The position numbers and the translations under genes are program-made. A stretch of 64,000 nt of DNA. Source: Leptobrachium leishanense. Taxonomy: Eukaryota > Chordata > Amphibia > Anura > Megophryidae. How positions within the stretch are numbered: the stretch's first letter is position 1; every line of letters begins with the position of its first letter. The notes beneath the pieces were generated by a model, which saw nothing but the letters and a program-made list of their open reading frames with translations, had not been told where the DNA came from and did not search any database. Of this stretch, positions 21,591-32,345 are shown piece by piece. The DNA is taken from assembly GCA_009667805.1 (NCBI GenBank), contig CM019066.1:113512190-113576189 (forward strand), written 5' to 3'.

Positions 21591-22797
21591 CCCTTTCGCT
21601 GCTGAGGCTTTTCCCGCCCCTGTGCTGAGGTCATTTTTACCTGTTTTGCGCATCATGTTTAAACGTGTTTTGAAGGCTTATTTTAGTATATTACCCAGAC
21701 ATATTATATATCGTTCTTTCCGTCAGACTCAGTAGATTCATAATATGTCATTATTATATGTATACGTTATGTCATGTCTGTATATTATAACAAAAAATGC
21801 AATAAAATATGTATTTTCAATAATTTACAACGTGTAAAGTGTTTTTTTCACATTTTAACATGCGAGCAATTGCGGTTATATTTTGTATGGGGTGCGCTTG
21901 TTAAAAAAATTAGAGATGGGGTCTCGTTACATTTTTTTTTGGGGAAAATGACACTATTTTTAACAAACGCACCGCATACAAAAATCGTTAGTGCAGCATC
22001 ATTGTTCACATTATAATTGAAATGGGAACAATATTGCTGCATTAACAAACCCAAAAATAAAAAAGTATTTTTTTTTTTTTTTTTTTTTAATTTTTTTTAA
22101 ATTTTTATTTTTCATTTTTTTTTTTTTTTTTACAAATTTTACACTTTCATGTTTGGTATCGTTGGAACGGCCATGCTCTGGCCGATCCAACCATACCAAA
22201 ATTTAACCCCTAACTGCCACGGATCGGGAGATAGGGAGTTCATTGGAACTCCCTATCTCCACAGTTGGTGGCAGTTAGGGGTTAACTCTAGGACTGGCGT
22301 CATCGTGCTACGCACGATGACGCCAGTCCTCTGGGGAGTTCCCGGAGGCTTGGCCGACATCCAAGATGTCGGCCAGCTCCGGGAAAGGATCGCGAACCGG
22401 CGCTTTTCAGCGCCGATCGCGATCCAGCTCCCAGGGGTTAATGCCAGGCATCATTTGGAAGGGCAGGCTGTGGCCCTTCCAAATGATGCCTGGGTTAAGC
22501 CCGCAGAGCCACCGATCGGGGGAGAGAGGTCCGAAGGACCTCCCCCCCTCCCTTTCAGGCGCCTCCTCCGCACATGCGGGGGGGCGCCTGAATTAGGTGT
22601 CATCGCGCCCCCGTGATGACACCTAATTCTGGCGGCTGGTGGTCCGGATGCCGGGCTGACATCCAGGATGTCAGCCCGCACCGGAGGGGCCAGCGATCGG
22701 CCGGAACCCGGCCGAACGCTGACCCCAATGAGCGCGTCCTCAGCACACCAGCGGGAATGCTGAGGACGCGCTGAGCGCGTCCTTAGCATTCAAGTGG
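21591..22797 (+). mobile_element. TTAA-flanked hairpin-array element, copy 1
   Basis: TTAA at 21587-21590 and 22798-22801 flanks a 1207-bp element starting 'ccctttcgctgctgagg' and ending 'ccttagcattcaagtgg'; the ends are imperfect inverted repeats. The left half is AT-rich and the right half (22140-22797) is a chain of at least eight consecutive hairpins. One of these has arms 'aggactggcgtcatcgtgc' and 'gcacgatgacgccagtcct' (22290-22331). Another has 'ggcatcatttggaagggc' and 'gcccttccaaatgatgcc' (22448-22491). A TTAA target suggests a piggyBac- or Kolobok-type transposase supplied in trans. It has no coding capacity. Confidence 0.8.
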
Positions 22798-22801
22798 TTA
22801 A

Positions 22802-23400
22802 AGGGACACTGCCACTTACATAAGCTGTAACTAGATTACTTGTGCATTACAAACAAAACCTTAACCATATTATAAGACACATGCTGTTTTTTTTCTTTGT
22901 TGGAAAGAATTTCATGTAAAAATGAAAAATAAAGTAATGGTTTTGATCTCTTGTTTCCATTTTGTGTATTTTATCCATGATGCAACATTTACCAAAAGCA
23001 TTGCTTTGTGGATCTTGTTTATTTCATCTAAATTATTTAACAGTTAATGAGGTGGAGGAGAGATTGTTTAGATAAGGCTGCAGGATGGTATTTTTCTCCA
23101 GGCTACCGGAGATAAGAGATGGCAGGTGAATGAGAAAGAACAAGGAGCTTAAAAGACTTCTAATCTACCCCCTGTTGATGTCCTTTGAATACATCCCACA
23201 CAATACAATGACTTGAGCCAGTGATCGACCAATAGACTCCATTATATGGCCAACGCCATGCAGTGAGGATCAAGTGAGGTAAAGATACGGGGGGAATTTT
23301 AGAACACAAAAGATCACACAATGGATGCATCCAGTGACACGTATAGAGTAAAATATATTTTTTTTTTCACATTTATGAGAAATATTTTATTTCATATATT
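22802..23400. other. Unique-looking AT-rich DNA
   Basis: No coding motif, array or element end seen. Contains a T-run near 22888 and another at 23355. Confidence 0.5.
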
Positions 23401-23419
23401 GGGCTCACCAAAATATCTG

Positions 23420-23690
23420 GGATGTGTCTTTTTCTCCATATATTCAGGGTGTGTGGGTATCTTTTTAGGGGCTCCTCCATATATTCAGGGTGTGCGGGTG
23501 TCTTTTTAGGGGCTCCTCCATATATTCAGGGTGTGTGAGTGTCTTTTTAGGGGCTCCTCCATATATTCAGGATGTGTGGGTGTCATTTTAGGGGTTCCTC
23601 CATATATTCAGGGTGTGCGGGTGTCTTTTTAGGGGTTCCTACATATATTCAGGGTGTGCGGGTGTCCTTTTAGGGTCTCTTCCATATATT
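23420..23690. repeat. 41-bp minisatellite, about 6.5 copies
   Basis: Units contain 'ctcctccatatattcaggg' plus 'tgtgcgggtgtctttttagg'. Unit starts at 23439 and 23480 give the 41-bp period. The array stops in mid-unit at 'tccatatatt', where the poly(T) of the minus-strand L1 begins. Confidence 0.92.
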
Positions 23691-24100
23691 TTTTTTTTAT
23701 TTAAATATATTTTTATTGGTATTTTTCATGTTACAGAAAATGTACTTGCCAAATATATTAAACATACAGTAACAGAAGAGAAAGGAAGAGGGGAAGAGAG
23801 AAAAAAAAAAAAAAGGGTGGGAGGGGGGGAAGGACCAACATTAATATCTGCTTTTATGCAATCAATCCTGTACTTCAGAAGTAATAACCACTTTTAACCA
23901 GAATTAGCCTGAGCGTCCGGACGACCATTCCTGCTTGTCTCATAAATCTTTTGAATATCCCACAGATGCCAAGGATCTTTTTTGGCTGGTCTAAAGCCAT
24001 ATATCGTATTAGCTTTGGTGTCAAAGTGGCGGTATTGGTCCAGTAAGCCTATCAATTGTTTCTGGGTGGGTAGGTGAACAGTCTTCCAATTCCTAGCTAT

Positions 24101-27100
24101 CTACAAGGCTGTAGTAGAAACCAAGATGAATAACATCTTTATATGTGGGCGTGGGAGATCTATCATTCCTAACAAAAGTGTTTCCGGAGCATGAGGTATC
24201 GGCACTCCCAGTACTTCCGTGGCCAGTGCCGAAATGTCTCTCCAAAGCTCGGCTACTCCAGGGCAATGCCACCAAATGTGTCCCATCGTGCCAACTGCGG
24301 AGGCACATCTCCAGCATAGATCGGATGCTTGGGGCGAGTATCGTTTCAGTTTGTCCGGTGTGTAGTACCATCTGTACAAGACTTTCCTGTGTGTCTCTAT
24401 CAAAGTTGCACACTTGGTTGCTCCCATTGAAAATTTGTACGCCTTATTCCATTGGAAAGTTGAGAAGGACCGAGATAAATCCCTCTCCCACCCCTTCTGG
24501 AAAGCCCAACACTCTTTGGTGGTCGGTGTATTTAATATACGATAAAATAGTGATATCGGTTTACTGGAAGACAATGAGTTCAGGCAGAACAACTCCACCT
24601 CTGACAAAAGCGGTTTGTGTGTCTCGAGTCCAGTTAGTACCTTATTCGTTTTTAGAAAAGAATATATTTGCATATACGACAAAAACATTGAGTCTGAGAT
24701 CGAATATTTACAACGGACAGCATCAAAGGAGAGCATGGCAGACGGTGTGAAAAGATGATGTAGGTTATAGATCCCACATCTGAGCCAAGGGTCAAAAAGT
24801 GTCTGAGGCAAGAGGTATGACAGAGAAGACAGAGGAGCAGCCATGGATAATGGGTGGTGGCTCGTGATCATGGCTAAATGGCGGTCCCAGATTCCGAGGT
24901 GAAGGGCTGTGGATGGCATAGGGGCTTGCAACTTAGGTCTAAAAGGTAAAGGCACCCAGAGCAGGTTGGCTAAATTGTGGCCTTCCCAACAAGAAGCTTC
25001 AACCACAAGCCATTGTGGCCATGGTTCTTTATGAAAGATTTCGGATAATGACGCTAAACAGGAGGCTCTATAATATTTGTGGATATTTACCATGTGTAAG
25101 CCTCCTTCTGTTTGTCTATAGTATAAGAGGCATCTAGGGACTCTTGGGCGTTTATGGTTCCAAACAAAAGTCATCAGGGTAGATTGTAACGTATCCAAAT
25201 AGAGTCTTGGTAGCTTAAGTGGTAGGGTGCAAAAAATGTATAGAATTTTCGGAAGAATGCTCATTTTTACAGCCGCCATTCTGCCCAGCCACGACACCTC
25301 CCGGGATCCCCATTGAGACAACAAGGATTTCACTTCGGTCAATATTCTATCATAGTTATGTTTAATCAGTCCCCCCGGGTCCCATGTTATACGCAGACCT
25401 AAATATGTGAGATAGTGGGATCTCCAGTCATATATGTATAGACGACGTAGTGCGGTCAGTTGTGTCTGGGGGATATTATGAGGTAGAGCTTGCGTTTTGG
25501 AGACGTTGACCAGATGATAGGTTAGTTGGCTGTAAGTAGTTAATTCATCTTGTAGGGCAGGAATGGACGATTGAGGCTCAGTCAAAGTGACTAATATATC
25601 ATCAGCATACAGATGGAGTTTATATATAGCCGGGCCTGCCTGTATTCCCCTAACCTCATCATTCTGCCTTATGGCTTGTGCCAAGGGTTCTAAAACCAGC
25701 GCATATAAAAGAGGGGATAACGGACACCCCTGTCTGGTTCCATTTGTGATCACGAATTCCTCCGACAAGAAGCCCGAAAGGAGCACTCTCGCGGAGGGAG
25801 AATCGTATATTGCTTGTATCGCGGCTCGAAACTCGGTGGGAATGTTAAATTTAGTCATAACCAATTCCATAAATAACCAGTTCACTCTGTCGAATGCCTT
25901 CTCGGCATCCAACGAAAGTAAGAGACCGGGTTGACCCGAGCGCCGCTGCGCCTCCATGAGGTTAATCAGTTTTTTAGTACTGTCAGGACCTTGACGTCCG
26001 GAAATAAAACCCACTTGATCAGGGCCAATCAGTTTTGGGAGGAATGTTTGAAGTCTGGTTGCTAAAATCTTACTGTACAGTTTCAGGTCCACGTTTAGCA
26101 GCGATATAGGTCTCAGGTTTTTACAAGTGTCTGGGGTCTTCCCTGGTTTCGGCAATGTGATAATATGTGCCCGTAACATATCCACTGGGAACGAACTCGT
26201 CTCTCTTGCCCGTGCGAATACTGTCAATAAGTGTGGTATCAGTATGGTTGAGAAAGAGGTATAATATTGATCAGTCAATCCGTCTGGGCCTGGTGCTTTA
26301 TGTTTCGGGAGGGCCTTAATGGCGCCGGAGAGTTCCTCTTGTGATATAGGAGCTGACAGAGCTTCTGCTTGTGTGGTTGTCAGCGACGGTAAATTTAAGT
26401 TCGCTAGATATGCATTAATGTCGTCTGCGGTTGGGTTGGGCGTTGAGTCGGCTATAGCCAGATTATACAGAGACTCATAATAAGTTGCAAATTCGTTTGC
26501 AATGGCTATAGGGTTATGAATCAGACCCTGCGCCGTTTGAATTGCGGCAACCTTAGTGGGAGCCCTAGAGGGCTTAAGCTTGCGAGCTAATAAGCGTCCA
26601 GGTTTATTCTGGAATGTATAATACTTTGCTTTTTGCTTGGCCATAGAACCAAAATACCTATCTGCCTCCAGGGTTCGTAGAGAGCATATCGCCCCGTCCA
26701 ACTCCTCAGCCAAAGTAGATGAGGGAGACAATTTATTCTGAGTATCTAATATTTGTATAGAGGCTAGTAGCTCTAATCGTGCGGAGACATAATCTTTACG
26801 CAACTTGGCTGCCCATTTTATGCATTCCCCCCGAAACACCGCCTTATGTGCTTGCCATAAAGTGAAAGGATTTACGTCGGGGGTGTCGTTTTCAGTGAAG
26901 TAATCTTTCAATGTGTTTGTCAATGCTGAAGCGGCCTGGTCGTGTTTGAGCACGTGTGCTGGAAGTCGCCATGGCGGTCTCGTGTAATATTTATAATCAT
27001 CTGACAGCGTTAGAAGCACAGGAGAATGATCCGACCAAGTAAAGGGGAGAATAACACAGTCGATCACTCGAGGGAGGATCGTGTTTGATATCAAAAAGCA

Positions 27101-27706
27101 ATCTAATCTGGTATAGCTATTGTGCGCCATGGACCTGAAAGTGTAGTCTCGTTCAAAGGGATGCAGGAGACACCAGGCGTCATACAATTGGTACTGTTGT
27201 AATAGGGACCTGAGTTTATTCGTAGAGGAGGTAGCGGAAGAGGATATCTGTGACGCGGAGCGGTCCCTAGAGGGATCCGTACAGGTGTTTAAATCGCCAC
27301 AGAGCAGTAGATCCCCCGAGAGAACGTCCAAAACTTTGTCAAGTAATTGAGTCAGAAATCGTGTCTGCGCCGAATTCGGGGCATATGCTGCTACCAGGGT
27401 ATATAGCTTAGAGTTCATTGTACAAACCAAAATCACAAACCTGCCCCCTGGATCTTTAATTATCCGATGTGTTTCGAACGCTACCCTATTATGGATTAGG
27501 ATAGAGACTCCTCGCGATTTAGCTCGATACGTTGAGTGGTATTGTCTGGTGTATTGGGGTGTAAAGAGTTTAGGGTGGTCCAACCTGCGGAAGTGGGTGT
27601 CCTGCAAGCATACTATATCTGCGTCGTGAGTGCGCAGATCTCTATATAGGGAATGTCGTTTTACAGGCAGGTTAAGGCCTTTCACATTATAAGTGAGTAT
27701 CTTCAT
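24101..27706 (-). CDS. L1-like ORF2: endonuclease-reverse transcriptase, intact frame
   Basis: A single uninterrupted 1201-codon frame. Residues 1-230 are an apurinic-type endonuclease (TYNVKGLN at the start, LQDTHF with the acidic metal residue, GDLNT, and SDHSPV near the end). Residues about 450-760 are the reverse transcriptase: HKAPGPDGL, LRPISLLN, SLDAEKAFD, GTRQGCPLSPLL and YADDILV (YADD at about residues 699-702, near 25599-25610). A C-terminal Cys-x2-Cys-x8-His-x4-Cys knuckle lies near residues 1128-1146. The product nicks target DNA and primes cDNA synthesis there. All catalytic motifs I can check are present, so this is the best-preserved mobile-element gene in the window. Its ORF1 partner is broken and the element carries a hAT insertion, so activity in cis is doubtful. 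Confidence 0.92.
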   Translation of the reverse strand: MKILTYNVKGLNLPVKRHSLYRDLRTHDADIVCLQDTHFRRLDHPKLFTPQYTRQYHSTYRAKSRGVSILIHNRVAFETHRIIKDPGGRFVILVCTMNSKLYTLVAAYAPNSAQTRFLTQLLDKVLDVLSGDLLLCGDLNTCTDPSRDRSASQISSSATSSTNKLRSLLQQYQLYDAWCLLHPFERDYTFRSMAHNSYTRLDCFLISNTILPRVIDCVILPFTWSDHSPVLLTLSDDYKYYTRPPWRLPAHVLKHDQAASALTNTLKDYFTENDTPDVNPFTLWQAHKAVFRGECIKWAAKLRKDYVSARLELLASIQILDTQNKLSPSSTLAEELDGAICSLRTLEADRYFGSMAKQKAKYYTFQNKPGRLLARKLKPSRAPTKVAAIQTAQGLIHNPIAIANEFATYYESLYNLAIADSTPNPTADDINAYLANLNLPSLTTTQAEALSAPISQEELSGAIKALPKHKAPGPDGLTDQYYTSFSTILIPHLLTVFARARETSSFPVDMLRAHIITLPKPGKTPDTCKNLRPISLLNVDLKLYSKILATRLQTFLPKLIGPDQVGFISGRQGPDSTKKLINLMEAQRRSGQPGLLLSLDAEKAFDRVNWLFMELVMTKFNIPTEFRAAIQAIYDSPSARVLLSGFLSEEFVITNGTRQGCPLSPLLYALVLEPLAQAIRQNDEVRGIQAGPAIYKLHLYADDILVTLTEPQSSIPALQDELTTYSQLTYHLVNVSKTQALPHNIPQTQLTALRRLYIYDWRSHYLTYLGLRITWDPGGLIKHNYDRILTEVKSLLSQWGSREVSWLGRMAAVKMSILPKILYIFCTLPLKLPRLYLDTLQSTLMTFVWNHKRPRVPRCLLYYRQTEGGLHMVNIHKYYRASCLASLSEIFHKEPWPQWLVVEASCWEGHNLANLLWVPLPFRPKLQAPMPSTALHLGIWDRHLAMITSHHPLSMAAPLSSLSYLLPQTLFDPWLRCGIYNLHHLFTPSAMLSFDAVRCKYSISDSMFLSYMQIYSFLKTNKVLTGLETHKPLLSEVELFCLNSLSSSKPISLFYRILNTPTTKECWAFQKGWERDLSRSFSTFQWNKAYKFSMGATKCATLIETHRKVLYRWYYTPDKLKRYSPQASDLCWRCASAVGTMGHIWWHCPGVAELWRDISALATEVLGVPIPHAPETLLLGMIDLPRPHIKMLFILVSTTAL

Positions 27707-27897
27707 AAAATGGTTTTAATACAGGGACTGCGAATTGTGAAGCTTGCGCAACTTTATGTGTTAACATTTGCATCCGTCTGTCCCTATGTCTCCAGTCAGG
27801 ATAGGTGTCGGCTGCGTCAGTAGCCCTTAAGAAAAGAGGGGGAAGGAAAAAAGAATAGAAGAAAGAAACCAGTGCTGGTGCACTGTACAACTATATA

Positions 27898-27905
27898 CAT
27901 GAAAT
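27898..27905. repeat. 8-bp target-site duplication, left (minisatellite-bearing hAT)
   Basis: 'catgaaat' before 'cagggccgcc'. It is identical to 30932-30939. Confidence 0.95.
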
Positions 27906-30900
27906 CAGGGCCGCCATCAGGGCATTACGCCCATTACTGCCGTAAGGGGCCCAGGCCCGGTGGGGGCCCGGGCTGCCGGGGCCTGGGGGGAGGATCCCGG
28001 GCCCCCGACGGCAGCGGCGTCGCCCTTTAACAGCTCCGGTATCGGACTCGATGAGTCCGAATCCGGAGCTGTGTCCCTGCTGCTGCTGCAGGAGCCGGAG
28101 GAGACTGAGACACTGTGTCTCCTCCGGCTCCTGGCAGCTTCACTTCCTGGCTGGGCGGGGCCAAGCAGCGTGTGAGGGGCCTCCCAAGCACGTTGCTTTG
28201 GCTCCGCCCCTCCACTCAGTGAAGCTGCGCGCCGGAGCTGGAGGGACCAGGAAGATCTGAAGAAAATTAAAGAAAAGGTGAAGAAAAGAAGAGCAGAAGA
28301 CAGAAGAAAAGAAGATAGAAGACAGCGAGTGGTGAGCCAGGGCCCAGACCCTAAGACCCAGGGCCCAGACCCAGACCCCAGGCCCCTAGATCCAAACCCA
28401 GGGCCCAGACCCCTAGGCCCAGACCCCTAGGCCCAGACCTCTAGGCCCAGACCTCTAGGCTCAGACCCAGGACCCAGACCCCTAGGCCCAAACCCATGGC
28501 CCAGACCCCAAGGCCCAGGACCCAGACCCTAGGGCCCAGACCCTTAGGCCCAGACCCCAAGGCCCAAACCCAGGCCTCTAGGCTCAGACCCAGGGCCCAG
28601 ACCCCTAGGCCCAGACCCCAAGGCCCAGGACCCAGACCCTAGGGCCCAGGGCCCAGACCCTTAGGCCCAGGGCCCAGACCCCTAGACCCAAACCCAGGGC
28701 CCAGACCCCCTAGGCCCAAACCCAGGGCCAGACCCCCTAGACCCAAACCCAGGGCCCAGACCCCAAGGCCCAGACCCAGGGCCCAGACCCCTAAGCCAAA
28801 ACCCAGGGCCCAGACCCCTAGGCCCAGACCCCAGGGCCCAGACCCTAGGGCCCAGGGTCCAGACCCCTAGGCCCAGGGCCAAGACCCAGGGCCCAGACCC
28901 AGGGCAAATGCCCAAGACCCAAACCCAGGGCCCGGACCCTATGGCAAAGGCCCAGGTCCCAGACCCAGGGCCCAGACCCCTAGGCCCAAACCCAAGGCCC
29001 AGGACCCAGACCCCAGGGCCCAGACCCCTAGGCCCAAACCCAGGGCCCAGACCCCCTAGACCCAAACCCAGGGCCCAGACCCCAAGGCCCAGACCCAGGG
29101 CCCAGACCCCTAAGCCCAAACCCAGGGCCCAGACCCCAAGGCCCAGGACCCAGACCCCTAGGCCCAGACCTCTAGGCCCAGACCCCAAGGCCCAGACCCA
29201 GGGCCCAGACCCCAAGGCCCAGACCCTAGGGCCCAGACCCTAGGGCCCAGGGTCCAGACCCCTAGGCCCAGGGCCAAGACCCAGGGCCCAGACCCAGGGC
29301 AAATGCCCAAGACCCAAACCCAGGGCCCGGACCCAGGGCCCAGACCCTATGGCCCAGACCCAGGGCAAAGGCCCAGGGCCCAGACCCAGGGCCCAGACCC
29401 CTAGGCCCAAACCCAAGGCCCAGGACCCAGACCCTAGGGCCCAGACCCTTAGGCCCAGACCCCAAGGCCCAGACCCCCTAGACCCAAACCCAGGGCCCAG
29501 ACCCCAAGGCCCAGACCCAGGGCCCAGACCCCTAAGCCCAAACCCAGGGCCCAGACCCCAAGGCCCAGGACCCAGACCCAAGGCCCAGACCTAGGGCCCA
29601 GACCCCCTAGGCCAAACCCAGGGCCCAGACCCCCTAGGCCCAAACCCAGGGCCCAGACCCCCTAGGCCCAAACCCAGGGCCCAGACCCCTAAGCCCAAAC
29701 CCAGGGCCCAGACCCCAAGGCCCAGGACCCAGACCCAAGGCCCAGACCCAGGGCCCAGACCCCTAAGCCCAAACCCAGGGCCCAGACCCTAGGCCCAGAC
29801 CCTGGGCCCAGACCCCCTGGGCCCAGACCCCCTAGGCCCAGACCCCCTGGGCCCAGACCCCCTAGGCCCAGACCCCCTGGGCCCAGACCCCCTAGGCCCA
29901 GACCCCCTAGGCCCAAACCCAGGGCCCAGACCCTAAGGCCCAAACCCAGGGCCCAGACCCTAAGGCCCAGACCCAAGGCCCAAACCCAGGGCCCAGACCC
30001 AAGGCCCAAACCCAGGGCCCAGACCCTAAGGCCAGACCCTGGGCCCAGACCCCCTGGGCCCAGACCCCCTAGGCCCAGACCCTAAGGCCCAGACCCTAAG
30101 GCCCAGACCCCCTAGGCCCAAACCCAGGGCCCAGACCCTAAGGCCAGACCCTAAGGCCCAGACCCAGGGCCCAGACCCCCTAGGCCCAAACCCAGGGCCC
30201 AGACCCTAAGACCCAGGGCCCAGACCCCTAGGCCCAAACCCAGGGCCCAGACCCCTAGGCCCAAACCCAGGGCCCAGACCCCTAGGCCCAAACCCAGGGC
30301 CCAGACCCCTAGGCCCAAACCCAGGGCCCAGACCCCTAGGCCAAACCCAGGGCCCAGACCCAGGGCCCAGACCCCAAGGCCCAAATACAGACCCAGGGCC
30401 CAGACCCTAGGGTTCAGACCCCATACCCAGGGCCCAGACCCCAAGGCCCAGAGCCAGGGCCCAGACCCTAGGGCCCAGACCCCAAGGCCCAGACCCAGGG
30501 CCCAGATCCTAGGACCCAGACCCCAAGGCCCAGGGACCAGACCAGGGCCCAGGCTAGACCTCAGGGCCCAGACCTCAGGGACCAGACCTCAGGGACCAGA
30601 CCCCAAGGCCCAGTCCCAGGGACCAGACCCAGGGCCCAGGCCCAGACCCAGACCCAAAGGCCATCATACACAGCCCGTTTCTGTGAGATTTATTGCTGTG
30701 GATTCTGATATGTTCAGACACACCGCTCATTACTGTGAGTTTTATTGCTGTGGATACTGTGATAAGCTAATACACACTGCACATTACTGGGAGTTTTATT
30801 GCTGTGGTGCTATGTTATGTCCTTTTTTTTTTTGAAGGGGGAGAAAAGCTGTTAGAGGTTGAGGGGGGGGCCCTGGGGGGCCCCATCGTGAGGTTTAGTA

Positions 30901-30931
30901 AGGGGCCCCATCATTTCTGATGGCTGCCCTG
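27906..30931. mobile_element. Non-autonomous hAT-type element carrying a minisatellite
   Basis: Ends 'cagggccgccatcaggg' and 'tctgatggctgccctg' are inverted repeats, and the exact 8-bp duplication catgaaat marks it as hAT-like. After the left end come GC-rich hairpins (28029-28071: arms 'cagctccgg' and 'ccggagctg'; 28090-28134: arm 'caggagccggaggaga'). A 2.3-kb C-rich minisatellite follows, and then a short unique segment with 'tttattgctgtgg' repeated three times (30690-30812). No transposase is present. It sits in the spacer between ORF2 and ORF1 of the L1, so it is younger than that L1. Confidence 0.92.
28330..30660. repeat. C-rich minisatellite, 2.3 kb
   Basis: Variable units assembled from the modules 'cccagacccctagg', 'cccaaacccaggg', 'cccagaccccaagg' and 'cccagaccctaggg', mostly 13-14 bp modules pairing into about 27-bp units. 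The plus strand is C-rich and the minus strand G-rich, with dense GGG runs every 3-8 bases, so G-quadruplex formation is plausible. Open frames across it encode only Gly-Leu-Trp-Ala or Pro-Arg-Gln-Thr repeats and are not genes. Confidence 0.95.
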
Positions 30932-30939
30932 CATGAAAT
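30932..30939. repeat. 8-bp target-site duplication, right (minisatellite-bearing hAT)
   Basis: 'catgaaat', identical to 27898-27905. Confidence 0.95.
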
Positions 30940-31185
30940 AACAAACATATCTCCATCCAGGGTTCCCTGTAAGGAAGCCTGATCCCTTCCAGTGAAGGGG
31001 GAGAGAGGTGGATCATACACTGCGGCAAACAGTGCCATAGTTCTGCGTGTATAACAGAGAAAACAGTTGTATAATCAGAAAACCACACATAACATAACCT
31101 AACTAACTAACGAGTAAACTTGAGAAAAAGGCACGGCCACCCTTTAACATAAGTGGGTGTTGAATCTCATTGTCGTTACCATTAC

Positions 31186-32122
31186 TCAGCGGTTATGCCA
31201 TTCTGCGCGAACTCGTTTGGTCGTTTTGGGGTGTGCTCCTGACACTTCGGGTATTTTCAGCCCCCAGTTCTCCAGGGCTTCGCGGCCCTCAGCGGGTGAT
31301 CCAAACACTGATGTGGATCCATCCCGGGTCACTATCAACTTTGTAGGGTAACCCCATCGGTACCTCACATCAGCCTCTCGTAGTGCAGAGGTAATAGGGC
31401 GATATGAACGTCGAAGTTGGAGTGTAGCTTGTGAGAGATCCGGAAAGACTGCCAGATGGGCATATTCCTCGCCGAGGGCTGCCGGACTCCGTAGAGCTTT
31501 CAGAATGTCTTCCTTGGGACGATAATAATGAAGTCTCAATATAACATCTCTAGGTGCTTTTAGTGGTGCGGATGGTGGTTTTGGCACTCGGTGGATGCGA
31601 TCCATCAACAGGGATTCCGGGTCTACGATTGGTAGTAAATGAGTAAAGAATTCTGAGACGTATGAGGACAATTCCTTTGAGAGACCGTTTCAGGGATGCC
31701 CCGTATCTTTAGGTTGTGACGCCGGAGCGATCCTCGAGATCCGCTAGTTTAGATTCACATTTCCGTATCTGTTCTTCCAGCGTCTCCACTGTGGACGCCA
31801 TGCAATTGTGAGCCGTAGCAAGTTCATCCGTCTTGTTCTCCAAATGGGATGTTCTGTCTCCTATATCTCGGATCTCTTTCCTTATGTCGGCTGAAACTGC
31901 GTCAAGGCGGGAGGTCAGTGCAGACGATAGATCTTTGAACATTGCTTCCATCTTCAGTGTGAATGTCGAGAGGTCTGCGTTGTCAGCAGTGGGAAGCCGG
32001 TCTGAGGCTGCCGACGGGGATCCTCCTCCCTCTTGGGTGTCCGTGCCGTCGCGGCGCTTGGTGGATTTGGGAGTAAAAAAGTCTGGTTTAGCTCCCGGTT
32101 TCTTACTTTTGCTGGAGGCCAT
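31186..32122 (-). pseudogene. L1-like ORF1 (RNA-binding protein), frameshifted
   Basis: Starts at 32122 (MASSKSKKPG). Residues 1-50 are basic and low-complexity. Residues 50-135 are a heptad-like coiled coil (LKMEAMFKDLSSAL, IRKEIRDIGDR, VETLEEQIRK). The RRM and C-terminal domains are in 31671-31186: DRIHRVPKPP, ILRLHYYRPKEDIL, VFPDLSQAT and RWGYPTKLIV, typical of L1 ORF1p. Between them (about 31680-31725) a short stretch lies out of frame, consistent with one lost base near 31722 and a two-base gain near 31680. The intact protein would trimerise and coat LINE RNA. Two small indels are the only damage I see. Confidence 0.85.
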
Positions 32123-32345
32123 GATATGCTGGTTGGTTCGCTGTACTTATGCGTTTTTGTTTATGATGTTGAAAGGTCGGTGTCCGTTGAGTGGCACCGC
32201 TTGCCTGCAGAGCCGCCTGATCACGTAGACCCCATGCTCGGTCGCTGACTCTGTCCTTTGCAGAAAATCATAATAAGAAAGTAGTGGGCCCCACAGGGTC
32301 CACCTAAAAAATTACTTTACTCTGTCAATGTAGGTCAATGTAGAG

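Noticed and set aside
22149..22789. Open frames on both strands over 22149-22789
   Set aside because: They arise from palindromic GC-rich hairpins; the two strands give mirror-image frames.
28682..30444. Gly-Leu-Trp-rich minus-strand frames and Pro-rich plus-strand frames as silk- or collagen-like genes
   Set aside because: They exist on both strands and in several frames because the C-rich minisatellite lacks stops.
28330..30660. Interstitial telomere (CCCTAA-like runs)
   Set aside because: Words such as 'cccaaaccc' and 'ccctaagg' occur, but no tandem CCCTAA run is present.
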